Source: Plantago ovata
Taxonomy: Eukaryota > Streptophyta > Magnoliopsida > Lamiales > Plantaginaceae
Direction of reading: 5' to 3'
Assembly: GCA_028274465.1 (NCBI GenBank)
Contig: CM051458.1
Coordinates: forward strand, 103,494,855-103,558,854
DNA: 64,000 nt
This document shows positions 45,856 to 58,827 of the stretch, piece after piece. The stretch's first letter is position 1, and every line of letters begins with the position of its first letter. The notes under the pieces were generated by a model. It worked only from the letters and a program-made list of their open reading frames with translations. It made no database searches and was not told the origin of the DNA. The translations under genes and the position numbers were made by a program.

Positions 45856-47138
45856 ATGGACATATCCAGTTCCGATTCTTCATCATCGATCAGCAGCGGC
45901 GGCTCAACTGCTTCCAGAACCCTCCGTTTCCTTCAATCGCCGGTGTCTTCGGTGCTCGAATACTCCGGTCTCCTGAGGAACCGGCCCGATTACCATCACC
46001 TGGACAGCTCCACGTCTAATTCGATCAGTTCTTCAGACGATAGGAGTGAGAGTGGTAATAATAGTAGCAGTGTGAGTAATAGTGGAGAGGTTTCGATTCG
46101 GATCATTGAGGATGATGATAGGGTTAGTGTTGGGAGTAATGGTGGTGATGATGGGAATGGTGTTTTAGATAGTAATGGTGCTGAGGATGGTAATAGTGGT
46201 GAGAATAGGGAAACGACGGAGTCTTCGTCTGGGAGGTATGATATACAGAGGGCGACGAGGTGGATTGAGCAGATTCTTCCGTTTTTGCTGCTTTTTTTGG
46301 TCGTTTTCGTTCGTCAGCACTTGCAAGGTAGATTGTTATTCTTCTTCTGTTTTTTTTTTTTTTAAATGTGATCAAACTGGATGATGGTTCATAGTATGTT
46401 AGTGTGTTTAGAGTATTATTCAAGGTTGATGAAACCTGTCACTTATTGTCGTGGACTTCATTTGGTAGTAAATAAAGACTGAGAATGAGGGTCTTAGGTA
46501 TGCTAGTGTGTTTAGAGTATACACATAAGCCTTTTGAATGACCATCTTTCTCTGGGTAGTTCTTATGCTTAGGGCTATGTGTGTGCATTACTCTTCTGGA
46601 ACACTGAAACGATTATTGTGCACCATAAGAAGCTTCGATAATCTGTGCCTGTACTGCGGTGTAAGGTGGTGACTGCTCACTGGAGAAGGCACAGCTGGAG
46701 CTACAAATGGATAATAGGTTACAATGGCTTTACATTATTTTGTTCGTGACCTTTACTCTTGAAATGCATGTAGTCGAACTGCTGATATTCATATAACTTC
46801 CATGGTACTTGTCAAATTAGCCTGGTTATATGTGGTTCTCACATCTAGAGAAGGTTTTAGACTGACTTATTAAACAAATCTGAGATAACATGTCTGCAAG
46901 TATCATGTTACCTTAGTGAACTATGAAAAAATAATTTTTCGACTTTACGAGTGCATTATTTTGTCTAATTGTAAAAGTGAAGTGTCTAGTATTTTATTTG
47001 GTAAAAGTTGTGTATGATTTGTCTGAAACATTGTACTTTATCAATTTGGATATTGAACCCACCGAGTATGCTTCTTTTGATTAAAAGGAGAAACAAAATT
47101 GGAAAAGGTATAGTAGTTTCTCTATATTCATGATGAAG

Positions 47139-47175
<37 letters not shown>

Positions 47176-49908
47176 TATTTTCAAAAACATTTCCTTGAAT
47201 CTGATAAGTAAAGTATATATTTTTTTTTTGTTTCAGGATTTGTTGTTGCCATATATGTCACTGCCATACTGTTCAAGTCCAATGACATTCTTAAGAAGCA
47301 GACAGCTCTAAAGGTGTGGTTTCTTTTCATATGTTAGTTGCAGTATACTTACAGTAAATGAAAACAGCATTATTGCATGAAAACACCTCTAAAATTGCAA
47401 ACACTGGATTTTTCAGGGAGAAAGGAAGAGTTCTATTCTTCTTGTCTATTCTGCCGCATTCATGCTTCATATGTTTCTTGTCTACTGGTGGCACCGTAAG
47501 GATGGGATTTTCTATCCATTGCTAATGATTCCTCCAAAAGCCGTCCCACCTTTCTGGCATGCATTATTTATCATCTTGGTAAATGGTATGTGCTCTTCTG
47601 CTTGTTCTCCTTGGGAATTCGTTCAGTTGACTGCGATGAAATTTAATTTATGAATATAACTTCACACTTGCTTTTGCATCTATAGTTAGAAACTTAGAAT
47701 TTGCTATAATCTGGTTTTTCTTTTATTTGCTTTTCATATCTGAGGGTTGAGAAGATCATATGTTTAGCTTTTATTATCCTTGATATCTCTAAAATCAGTT
47801 ATGCACATGTGCTGCTTTTGCCAGCTGAAGCAGTGGCAAATTAAAATGTCTGTTGTATCTATTATTCTTAACATCTTCTTGTTTCTTTTTATACTTCATT
47901 AACTTGCTTTAACTTCCCATTTTGCCAATCTGGGCGTCCTGGTAGAAACTTCCCATTCCCTAAACATTAACCTTTTTATCCTTCTTTATCCATTATTTCT
48001 CATACTTAATCCTTGTTTATTCATTTTGTCTCATACTTTGACACCCATTTAGAACTCCCATTCATTATTTCTCCATTATTCTCATTCTCTACTCACTTAA
48101 TGTCTTAATTTCCATTCGGAGAAAGAAACAAGAACTTTCTGCCGTAGATCAGAGGGAGTATATAATTATTGCCCTATCTTTCTTGTTTCCTTTGTGGTGG
48201 TGAAGGAGCAAAAGGTTGGGGTTTTGAAGTGTCAGGTCCACTACAAGATATAAATATTTTATCTGCAAGTTTGCTCTTGACAATGTATTATCTCTGTAGA
48301 TATAATGGTGCGGCAGGCTGCAATGGTCGTGAAGCTCTTTCTGTTGATGTATTACAAGAATGGCCGGGGCCACAATTTTCGTAGACAGGTAAAACTATTT
48401 TAATACCGAACTATAGTTCATGCTATAAGCTTGCGTGAATCTTATGCTGAATTTTGAATATTCAGGCTCGAATGTTAACCCTGGTTGAGTACACAATGCT
48501 GTTATACCGTGCTGTTTTACCAACCCCTGTATGGTATAGATTCTTCTTGAACAAAGACTATGGAAGTCTCTTTTCAGCTCTGATCACGGGGTTGTATCTG
48601 ACTTTCAAGCTTACGTCAATGGTTGAGAAGGTATGTTAAACTGTTAATCAATAACGTAAATTTATGTCTCCACAAATTTTGAACTCAATGTTCAATTTAT
48701 CTCATGTTCAGGTCCATTCCTTCTTTTCTGCGTTGAAAGCCTTGTCAAGAAAGGAAATCAATTATGGATCACATGCTACTCAAGAACAGGTGTGATGTTT
48801 CTTCTATCCTCATAATCCATTTACTCTGCATCAACTCTCACACAAAGACAATCACGTCACACTTCAAGCTGTCAAGTCATTAAATATCAGATTTTTTTTT
48901 TTTGAAACGGCATTAAATATCAGATTGATTCTTAAATTGTACATAGTTCTACATTCAAGATGTTAGAATCCTTGACATAAAACAGAACATATATGTCTTG
49001 TAAGTCTACTTCAGCTTTAACAAGTCTTACCAAGTCAATCAGAGGGAACCAGTGTCAAGCCCTCCAATTTTGTCTTATAATATATAACTGTGTGTATGGT
49101 ATCACACAAAAATTACTCGGTGATTTGGCCTATCTTCTGTAATCTCGATACATCACACACCGATGAATTCAGATTTGAAGCTGATTCTGTCCTAGTTTCG
49201 GGATAAATATGATCTCATTACATGTCTTAGGAGAGAATGTTGGACAAAGTCATTGAATTAATTTGAATTTTAATCTTGTTTCATCCTTTGTTTTTTTTCT
49301 TCCTCCTTTGGTCTAACAGAACCTCGTATTCTTATGTCTAGGTGAATGCATCAGGGGATTTATGTGCTATTTGTCAGGAGAAGATGCACACACCCATTCT
49401 ACTCTGCTGCAAGCATATATTCTGTGAAGAGTGTGTATCAGAATGGTTTGTCTCGTATCTTGATTTCTATTTTCATTACTTCACTTACCATTTTCAAATA
49501 TCCTTACCTACCCATACCTATCAGAAATGCACAGATTTTGTCAGACTGATACACCATATCATTTTGGCATTCTCTTTTACTTAGTATTTCATTTGATCTT
49601 CATAATATATGCAAACCTTGTTGAACCTGTAAAATTTCAGTGTCTTTAGCTAATGCATTTCAATCCTACCCACCCACTTCTGCGCCCCACTGATGGTGCT
49701 AATGACTTTGAGAAGTGAATTTTGTAAGATTTGTCAAAGTTGTAGGTGGTTTTCTAGTTTGTATGTATCACAGATCAATGACACTGCGGTTGCTTCTTTC
49801 AGGTTTGAAAGAGAGAGAACATGCCCTCTGTGCAGGGCATTGGTTAGGCCTGCTGATCTCCAATCGTACGGGGATGGATCAACCAGCCTCTTCTTCCAAT
49901 TATTTTAG
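45856..49908 (+). CDS. RNFT1: Multi-pass membrane RING E3 ubiquitin ligase, RNFT1/2-like
   Basis: Eight exons (45856-46327, 47237-47313, 47417-47585, 48300-48388, 48466-48630, 48712-48789, 49342-49445, 49803-49908), all phases consistent, 419 residues. A Ser/Asn/Gly-rich cytosolic head (about 1-130) is followed by several membrane segments between about 140 and 330 ([66 protein letters not shown]). The C3HC4 RING is at about 358-395 ([19 protein letters not shown]) with the intron in its usual place after SEW. Family knowledge: RNFT proteins are endomembrane or ER ubiquitin ligases; one Arabidopsis homologue is an uncharacterised membrane RING protein. All zinc ligands are present. Intron 1 carries a (CT)n tract; intron 6 carries a retroposon stub. 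Confidence 0.93.
47144..47173. repeat. (CT)n microsatellite in RNFT-like intron 1
   Basis: About 15 uninterrupted CT units. Confidence 0.95.
48878..48926 (-). mobile_element. Minimal retroposon stub with perfect 16-bp target duplication
   Basis: CATTAAATATCAGATT at 48878-48893 is repeated exactly at 48911-48926. Between them are only 17 bases, which on the minus strand read CCGTTTC followed by ten A. CGTTTCAAAA is also the 3' end of the SINE-like element at 56958-57088. This is therefore a 5'-truncated retroposon reduced to its last bases, inside an intron. Confidence 0.85.
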
Positions 49909-50744
49909 TCTCACCAAAGACCTCATTCATGGTGACATTTTCCGTGCTGAACCTGAAAAAAGTTTTCTGAACAAAATGTACGTGCATGAATTGTGCTTAA
50001 TCCATGGTTCTATTTCCAGCCAATCCATGAGGAATATGTGACAAATTTGGTCGTCGTCCAGTAGTTTGCTTGTATAGAGTGCATGGGGTGATACAAAGGT
50101 GGTTTGTTTCTATGTCTGAGTACACATTTGGCTGAGTAAATACTTGGGATAAGAGGGTAAATGACTGTTGCTACATCAGACATATTGTAGTGTTGTAAAT
50201 TACTTGATCTCGAATTATTTTTGCCATATATAACCTTTCTGGCAGAAGATTGCTTCAGGATGTTGTATACATATTCTTTTGGCAGTGTAATAAATTTATT
50301 TACACTACTGGCTTATATACATCTTAATTCACTGGTTTTGAAGTCAGCTTCTTTGTACAGACAACTAGTGCTTGCAGTTCTATAATCAACAATATTGTAC
50401 TCTGCGACTAATAATCTGGTTCTGTCCTATCTTCCTGTGTAGGCTTTTGATCAGTTTCTACAGGCTCCATTTTGATTTGCTGAATGGAGGGTAGATGGGC
50501 TGCTTTCTCAAACATGAACCAGACCAAGACAGTGATAATTTTGTACCGTTATGGGTATGTGCAGTTACTTCCATTTTGCTTGTAAATGTACTGCTGATCT
50601 TGTATTGCTTATTATATGCCATCTTAGTAAGTAAGAAAAGTAGGTACATGTTTCCTGTGAACGACCAATTCTATATTAAAAAGTAGTGTGCATCCATGTC
50701 AAACGAAAATATGCAGAATACATCTGACTTAATAGATCATAATC
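49909..50744. other. Convergent 3' flanks of RNFT-like and P450 genes
   Basis: RNFT-like 3' UTR (to roughly 50300) and P450 3' UTR. Chance ORFs only. Confidence 0.55.
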
Positions 50745-53700
50745 CTAGCTATTAGGTTTTTTCTTAACGAGCAACTGAACACCTTGAGCAGGCTCCACAA
50801 TCATCCTATAAACAGGAGAATGTCTGTATTTAGGAGACAGAGAGAAGGTGAACTTGGAAATAATATGGGCTACCATGATTTTCAGCTGGACTAGGGCAAA
50901 GTTCTTGCCAAGGCATAGCCTAGGACCTACCCCAAATGGAATGTAAACTTGTGGGAGTTTGCAGGCATTAGAGATTCCATTGGCAAAACGTTCTGGGTTG
51001 AACTCATTCACGTTTGGCCCCCATATATCAGGGTCTCTATGTAGGGTTGGGATTAGAGTCCACAAGCACACACCTTTGGGCACAACAATATGTCCAATTT
51101 GTGTTTCTTGAAGTGCTTCTCTTGACACAAATGCTGCTGGTGGATACAGTCGCAGCACTTCATGAATTACCATTGTTACCTGCATAAAATGCAATATAGG
51201 GCCATCAGTTTAGAGCAAGACAGTGAAGCCTAAGTGAAGGTGAGTTAGAAAGTAAGTTCTGTCCAACTTATTTTGTTGGGACTTATACTGAACGTAGTCT
51301 TACCAGATCAATTGTTAACTTATATGACCATGGGGGGCTTTTAAAACAATGAAAGAGTACTTCTCACTCACCAACTTGGTTGGCAAGTTTATTGTACCAA
51401 GTATGTGAACCATACCGTTTTCAGCTTGTGAATTGAATCTCCATCCAGGCTTCCAGTAGTAGCACACACTTGAGCCACCTCTGCACGTATCTGTTCTTGC
51501 CACTGAGGATACAACGCAAGCAGCATCAGACACCATGATGCAGTGATGGCTGTGGTTTCATGGCCAGCAAAGTATATATTCTTGCAGTTATCGATTATGA
51601 ATCTCCTGGATGAATCTTCAGTGCTCATATTGCTGTTCATGGCTCCCTCCATTATCAGCTGCAGCAGATCCTTGTTCTCCTCTTGATGGCATGCTCTCTC
51701 ACGCTCCTTCACTACGTTCCATATTAGTGAGTCTACCTCCTCCTCCAAATGATCAATTTTCTTTTGCCCTCCAAATGAAAACAAACTGCATTGGGAAAAC
51801 CAACATTGGCAATTACTATGACTTTAATGTTCCTGGTGCTTTGGGTTGATATTGTGCAGTTGGAATGTGGAGAATGTTTGCTCGATTCTGAATTAAAAAA
51901 CGATTAGCATAGACATAGAGTAAGAATTGGATATTAGATGCTGGAAGTTGGAAATCTGTTTAGGAAGCATGACCACTAAGGGGGATATAGTGTGTTTGCA
52001 TTCTGCATTTGTTTGGCATGATGTACATGATTGCCATTTAGTACGCAGAACATGAAATTCGGTACATTACATCTTGCTCCATGTTTTATGTATTATCTGG
52101 AATGACCGTAGGTAGTTTATACGGTACCTTAATATTCAATGAGTTGTTAAATGGGGAGGTGCGTACCCTAATGCCGGGGAGCTGAAAATAGTTCCCTGTT
52201 CACAGAGGAGATTTTGAAGGGTTCTAAGTTTGGAGAAAATCTCTTTTCCTTTCAAGTAAGAGCTCCCAAAACAAGTTTTTGAGATCACATCCGCCGCAGC
52301 ACTCCTCAAATCATATTGTACATTGATCTCTGCCATCTTGACAACACTATCCTCGGCTTCAATACATCTTTCCCACTTGCTAGCTACTTCTTCAGCTGCC
52401 TCCAGCATCAGTCCTGTCATTCCCTGACATCCAAATGATAGAGAACAACCCATTTAAGGTTCTGGTAGTTATAAGATTGTGAAGCTAAGGAAAACCATAA
52501 GGTACTTGCCAGTTGTATCTTGACCAAGAGTTGTCAAAATACCTTAACCTTGTCCATGAAGAATTCAGGTGCGATAATCTTTCGCTGATGTGCCCATGTA
52601 TGGCCATTAGATCTCAAAACACCATTACCAAGCATGGGTGCATATTTTTTGCTGACATAGGAAGGCTTCCCCAAGTCCCACGACATGCTGTAGTTCATTT
52701 CTTTCACCAAATCGGGGTGATTTACGTACAGATGCTGCTTGTTTCCTGCAGAGTAAGTGTAGATGGAACCTGCACGGACCAATTCAAATGCTCAAAATTC
52801 CCCCCCTAGATCGATCATTCTTGTGTTCAGTTTAGTTCTACAGGAGGTGTTTATGGTATCGAACAGTGGGAAGGCAATCTTGGTAAATAGAGCCTTAGTG
52901 TGTTATGTATTCGTATTTGTTTGGGTTCTACTCATAGAGTATGAGTTTTCAGATGAAGATGATAGGGCCTGAGGAGTTTACCAAATTATAATTGTACAAA
53001 TTCAATGGGAACTTATAGTGCAGCAGGTTAGTTAAGGAGCGGTCCAGAATCCTGATCCAAAACAGTTCATTATTGTTTGTTTGACAACAGAAACACTATA
53101 CTGTATAGTTTTAAAAGATAAACTTGATGAATGGATTAGTTATAGACTTACTTCCTATCACTTGTATCATGTGTAACATACGGAATCACATCATCTCAGA
53201 AAAGAAATTTAAAATGCCAGCAAGTGCACGTGGTCACTGCCCCAGTATTTTTCCCGACATTATAATTGACTTTTGAAAAATTGGGCATTTCTAAACATTT
53301 TATTTATTTTTTATTTTTAATGTCGAAATGTTAAGTTAAAAATCAAATGCAAAATTAGTTTATCAATCTTCAACCTTTTAGTTGAAGAAAATGTGAAGTA
53401 TTTTGGTGGTAAGGGTGCTGAAGTAGTACTCTCGTTGAAGACATAAACTGGTATAAATATAAATGGAATTATAAGGTTAGTTTAGACGTAGTAGTATGAG
53501 TACGACGGTTAAGTTTGTTGATTAAAAAAAAAGTACGCATTGATTATAATGAGGGTTGAGGACAACTATGAAAGTTATCTCAAATGCATCAAGATATAAA
53601 GGACTACAAAGTTTTATGGGACGAACTAAAGAATCAATCACTAAGTTATGTGGAAGTGTGAATGTTAATGAAAAGATGGCATGAAATATCGCTTTCACAT

Positions 53701-55126
53701 CAGATTGACCATGTTTACCTCAATTATTTTGATAAATCTCTACGGATGAGGTTCAGTGCACAAAATAGCATCTTGTCATCACATTCATACTAAAAGAAGA
53801 TAATCATAATCATGGCGGGCAATATAATAATATTGTGGGCTTCATCTTCAATATACTGGTATTAGTGTATGATGTAAGCGAGCTTATTAACACACACTAA
53901 TGTCCGCGGTAAAATATGAGTAAGATTCTGTTCTCTTCATCTGAAAAAGTTTGAACTGATTTGAACTGAATTTATTTGTAGTACAAAATATTATTAGTTA
54001 AATCTGAACTGAGCTGAGCTGAACTTAATGTATTTGAACTGATCTGAACTGAATATATTTTCATCAATTTTCAGATGAAAACAACATAGTCTAACACTCA
54101 AATTATTTCATGCTATTATGCACCATCCCATAAAGCCATAACACTATTCTATCTTCTTGTGACCCAACAAGTAATGATGGACAGATGGAGTATAAAGATT
54201 CTCTTCTGGGTATATATTTGAAGCTCATCACCATTCACCACGAAAGCAAAAAAAAAAAAAGTCTCGTTTTAATGTCTACATTATGCTATCGTAGAATTTG
54301 TTGATGATAAGGTGATTGATTTAAAAATTAGTCAGACGAGATTATTTGAAAATAAAGTGACGAGTCAATTCTCAGCAGACGAAGTAACTTATCCGGTTAA
54401 CTCTAAGGATGGTAGCATGCATTTAAGCTCATACGATAACATCTATGGAACATACATGAATGCATTAACTGTCAACTTATGTATACATATACTTGTGTAT
54501 CTTTGGGCAATAAAGAACACAAATATTGGTTCCAAAATTCATGTATGGTGGTTTTTCTATAACATACTCTAGATGATATAGATAATTAGATAGGAGCCGT
54601 TTAGTAGGGAATCGGATTTGAACATGACAGCAGAGTTTCCTCATACTGTCATACAGATATATATATATATCATTCTCAATGATGATGTAGGAAAAAAAAA
54701 AAAAACATCTAGGTGTGTGTAATGAACTATGAAGTAAGCAAAGTAAGATGATGGTTTATGAGGTTTACCATATTCTTTCCTCCATTGTTCGAAGTAAGGA
54801 AATAGAGTTGATGTATAGTCATGAGCAACAAATTCTCCATTCTTGACACTACTACTCTTCTTCTCCATCATCAAAGAAGCTTGGATTTTTTTCATCTCTC
54901 TTGCATTTCCATACAAAAAACCAGGCTTAGGCCCTCTGATGCCTTGCAACTCAAGCTTTCGTCGAATTCGCCACTGATCAAACCATTTGGTCTTGGTGAA
55001 ATACATGGCTATGCCAAGGACCATAATGGGAATCCATTGAGCAAGTAATTTTACTGGGAAAAAGATGACAGCAAGAGGAAGAAGAAGTAGTAGAAGAAGA
55101 AGAGTCGGAAGGTAAGGCTTACTCAT
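50745..55126 (-). CDS. Cytochrome P450, CYP714-like (CYP72 clan)
   Basis: Minus strand, five exons (55126-54769, 52769-52543, 52423-52167, 51785-51416, 51179-50745), phases consistent, 548 residues. ATG 55126 was chosen because a TATA box at 55178-55185 would place the start of transcription below the upstream Met codons. The Leu-rich N-terminus ([15 protein letters not shown]) is the ER anchor. Then [13 protein letters not shown], a proline-containing hinge. The I-helix oxygen motif AGHETT is at 354-359, ExxR (EVLR) at 411-414, PERF at 466-469, and the haem loop [11 protein letters not shown] has its Cys at about 493. Exon pattern and [16 protein letters not shown] resemble CYP714, enzymes that oxidise gibberellins; the substrate here is unproven. 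Usual LPTK-type residues before KKID appear replaced by LFSFGGQ at the exon 3-4 junction. Intron 1 is 2 kb. Confidence 0.93.
53944..54062. repeat. GAACTGA-type repeat block inside P450 intron 1
   Basis: TTTGAACTGATTTGAACTGA and GAACTGAGCTGAGCTGAACT words; same family as at 12.6, 16.9, 18.1 and 37.9 kb. Confidence 0.65.
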
Positions 55127-55177
55127 CTTTTTGGCCTTTCTTGGAAACTTTGGTGTTCTCTTCATACTCTTAAGTAC

Positions 55178-55185
55178 TTTATATA
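55178..55185 (-). promoter_or_regulatory. TATA box of the P450 gene
   Basis: TATATAAA on the minus strand, 52 bases before the chosen ATG. It lies inside the longer in-frame ORF and so argues against the more upstream Met codons. Confidence 0.65.
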
Positions 55186-55226
55186 GACTTGAATTTGATC
55201 TATCACATAGTAGTAGGAGGATATGC

Positions 55227-56315
55227 AAGTGGGTTTTTAGTAATTTAGTCCCTCTATTTTGTAATAATACGTTATTTCTCTCTCTCTTGTTATTTCAAAT
55301 CTAGTATACACTCGGCATCTCTCATACTCAGTTACAATGAAATATTCAATTCGTTCCAAAAGAAGTTACTACTAGGATATTTACTTCATTGTATGTTGAA
55401 AGTTAAAACTTTATTTGTTCATAGTATTTGATTAATTCATAAACTTATGATCAAATTGATACATTTCACTCACTGTTTCGTATATTATTTTAGTGAAGGT
55501 TGACTAACACATCCTTATTCATGTTACAGGCTAGCTTTACTCCTCTAATCCTGCATCAATGATAATTTTAGCTCCTACATTATCTTGATTAGCATGCACC
55601 TTAGAGTTGACATTTATATTAAGTATTATTAAGCATCACACAAACCAAAAGTCCTGATTCTCGATTCTTGGAATCTTGAAAATAAAGCTTGAATCTTGAA
55701 TCTTGAACATGGAAAAAGAAGCTAGCTAAGCTTGTAAGTAAATGCAGTTATATGGATCGGAGTACTATATTACAATTGTTTAATTTTACTATATAATAAC
55801 TTCAAAGAATCAAATACGACACTCTCAAAAGTTTAGTTGGCAAAAAGAAACATACAAAAACAATGATGGCCATGTAAGTTGAATTTTGAGACAAGATAGA
55901 TATTTTATTTTTGTGGTGTGAGATTAGTTAACAAATCAAATCGTGAAAAGTGGTGGTAAAACGTGTACGTAACGTGGTCGAAATACAACATTTTTTTTGC
56001 TCGTCTCAAAGTCTTAATCGTCATGTCATTCTAGTCACTAAACTAGCCAAACCTCAACTTACGGTCTTTTAGATTGTCATTTTGTGACGGTCCTATAGTA
56101 TATATTATGCTGAGCAAATTGTCGGAATAGATGCATGCATCTTACGGAATGTACGACGCAATAGATATGGAATTATTTCATCTTATAGTAGAACCGTAAG
56201 GTCTGTAACCATTTAGATGCATATATTGCATGTGATAGAACGTAAATTTTATCAAGTCAGAATCGACCAGAATTGAAGAAACTAAATTTCATGCTCGCTA
56301 GATTGTTTCTGATAA
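55227..56315. other. Spacer between P450 promoter and giant inverted repeat
   Basis: AT-rich P450 upstream region with a short GAATCTTGAA repeat at about 55670-55710. No gene supported. Confidence 0.5.
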
Positions 56316-56331
56316 CACTACTATAGTTTAC

Positions 56332-56472
56332 GTTTTATGCAACACTTTCATGTGTCCTGGTTTGTAAGTTTAACATAAAATGCTTTCTGAATCACATATT
56401 ATGTTTTATGCAACACTTTCATGTGTCCTGGTTTGTAAGTTTAACATAAAATGCTTTCTGAATCACATAAAA
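56332..56472. repeat. 71-bp tandem duplication in the left arm
   Basis: GTTTTATGCAACACTTTCAT starts at 56332 and again at 56403, with the following bases through TGAATCACATA identical. The right arm has a single copy. Confidence 0.95.
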
Positions 56473-56957
56473 TGATTTTAAGGCGTGGTATCTAAATTCC
56501 CAAATGACACAAGCTTAATACGCGAATCCAACTACAAATAATGACATTTATGAAAATGAAACGCGTTAGAATTATTTCCGTTTCAACGTATGTGATCTTT
56601 ATATATGAAAATTACACAACACATGAGAAAAAAATTAGATTAACCGAGTCACCCTCGCCGTCTTCAGCTCGAGAATTCCCCTTGAGCTTAGGTTAAATCT
56701 CGTCACTCCCTCAATCATTCTGCTCGAGCAACTTCTCCAAGGTGGCTCTTGTCGATAAATTTCCCTGTACGTAACACTCAAATTCAATTCTTTGAATACA
56801 TTTCTCCCTTAGTTTGGGCATGGATGAAAATTAGCTTATATTTGTAGTTTTGCTTGTTTCCGTTTCTTGCTTGCTATAATAATGGTGTTTCGAACCTTCC
56901 CTATGCTATGGTGAAAAACATAAACTATACTAGTAGTGGTGTGAAAAGGTAAAGTTT

Positions 56958-57088
56958 TCTTTTTGAAACGACAAATATTACAACTGCTTACTTATATCTC
57001 CACAACTAAACTGTCTTATGTCTCTGCTGGGGATCAAAACATGCATCTCTCCTTCACTAGCCCAAGCTCCCTTCCGCTGCACCAACTT
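56958..57088 (-). mobile_element. tRNA-derived SINE nested in the left arm
   Basis: On the minus strand it has TGGTGCAGCGG, an A-box (57073-57083), and about 35 bases on TTTTGATCCCC, a B-box (57028-57038), then a body and the 3' end GTCGTTTCAAAAAG. The inserted stretch has no counterpart in the right arm, so it came after the inverted duplication. Confidence 0.75.
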
Positions 57089-57899
57089 AAAATAAACATA
57101 TGATGACACATTGCATTAGTTTGTTGTGGCAAAATATATAGCCTTTTTGTGTGTTTAGAACGACCAAGTCAATTAATTTTAAGTTGGGATCCATATTAAC
57201 CCAATGACTATACTCAGAATAAATTACTATTTTTGTAAACACATATCATTATCATATACGTGGTATAATGTTTCACATCATCATCGAATTATGACCAACC
57301 TATGTGAGTTTCATTTGGAGCTAATATTACTCTATATTTTTTGAGAAAATACTACTACCACTTAGGCATTCACGGGAATCCAATGGCAGAATAGTAGTAA
57401 CTTAATTAACTACTATTGTGCATTGTTTTCTTAATACTTTTTTTTACTTAATTGCATATGATTATTGACCTTGACTATCAAATTCCAAGATAATGGTTAG
57501 AGTTAAGTTATTTGCCTAATTAATCATAATTTGAAATTCTAGTAATGAGAAGGTAACTAAATAATGACAATTTACTAATTTTCTCCACTTATAAAAATTG
57601 TACTATCTCATTAAACGAAATGGGCCAACAAAATATACTCTTATTTATTTATGATATAATCCAGACATTTCAATTAAATAATTTAAGTTGAAATCATTCA
57701 ATTATTCAATTCACATGAACCACTTTATTTGCCTTAAATTTTTTATCATTCTTGTGTCTATATTTTTTGGATTATATTTTTTTTACCCAATTAACCCCTT
57801 AATGGGCCATATAAATATTGAACTCAACCACCTATCTTAACACACCAACACTAATCTTCTAATCTAAAGTATATAGTAAAAAAAAAACAATAAAAAAAA

Positions 57900-58827
57900 A
57901 ATACAATAGCACTAAACTTTGAAATCACTGGTAAAGAAATAGTAGTATTTCAAGGCGATGTTCACCACCAGGAGGAACAACCAAAGATTAGAAGTCGTCG
58001 TCCTCCAGTCAAAACAAGGCTTGAGTCCATAACTGAGGTGGTATTCAAGCTTTACAAATTTTGTGGAACGGAAGATGAATTCATTTTGGAAGCAGCTGAA
58101 CAGGTATGTCAAAACAAATTTATGACACTTAACAATGTTTATTTTTATTTAGTTTGCTAGCCATATCATGACCTAAAAAATTTATATTACAGTCTCCTCT
58201 CCTAAAGGAAACAATAACATCGAAAGATATCACTTGAAATTGTATAATATAAGTCGCACAAGCTTATATGACGTGAAGATTCACAACCTGTGCGAAGAAG
58301 AACATGTTTGTGTTCCTATACTTGAGGATGGTGATATATCCGCCCCGATGTTCTTTAAGAGATATAATGATTATTCTCTCAATCAACGTCTACAAGGATG
58401 GAACATTGAGAGGAGAGTTCGCCACGATGGCAAGGAGGATAGGGTAATTACTAAGACTTCAACAATTTAATTTATTACTTTTACATTTTAAATTCTTCTA
58501 CTTTTGAAAAAACAAAATGTTGTATTTTTTTCTTCTGTCAATTGTAATTAACTTGTTATTGGTACATTTGGTCAGTTTTTCAACCATCCCTGCAAAAAGT
58601 TCCGGTCATTCATCAGAACCGTAATTTTTATTATGTTCGCATGTGAACGCAAAGACTTGTTTGTGAATGAAAATGCGGTGAGTTACTATGAATTTAAGCA
58701 AATACTACTAATTACATGATTTTTTTAAATATATATATTGAATGAAAAATGAAATTAATATACTTGTGATTTTCTTGTTTCGCGTTATAAGATTCAGGTA
58801 TTTAGCAACGTAGCACACGAGGGATGA
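57900..58827 (+). CDS. Interrupted MBD-like gene in the centre of the giant element
   Basis: Exon-like blocks with GT-AG borders: upstream block to 58103 (ends TEDEFILEAAEQ), 58193-58443, 58576-58677 and 58798-58827 (stop). Joining the second and third blocks, phase 0, gives LQGWNIERRVRHDGKEDR then FFNHPCKKFRSF. This matches the methyl-CpG-binding domain pattern (GW-x-E-xR-x(3)-GK-x-D...P...KFRS). The first block contains TRLESITEVVFKLYKF, which may be the end of another MBD module. The first and second blocks do not join in phase with the visible splice sites, so this copy may be broken or my first junction wrong. Upstream codons fall inside the inverted arm, so part of the gene is duplicated in inverted form. 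Family role: MBD proteins read or sit near DNA methylation. Confidence 0.5.

Noticed and set aside
54312..54572. Plus-strand 86-codon ORF
   Set aside because: Lies inside intron 1 of the P450 gene on the opposite strand; no domain.
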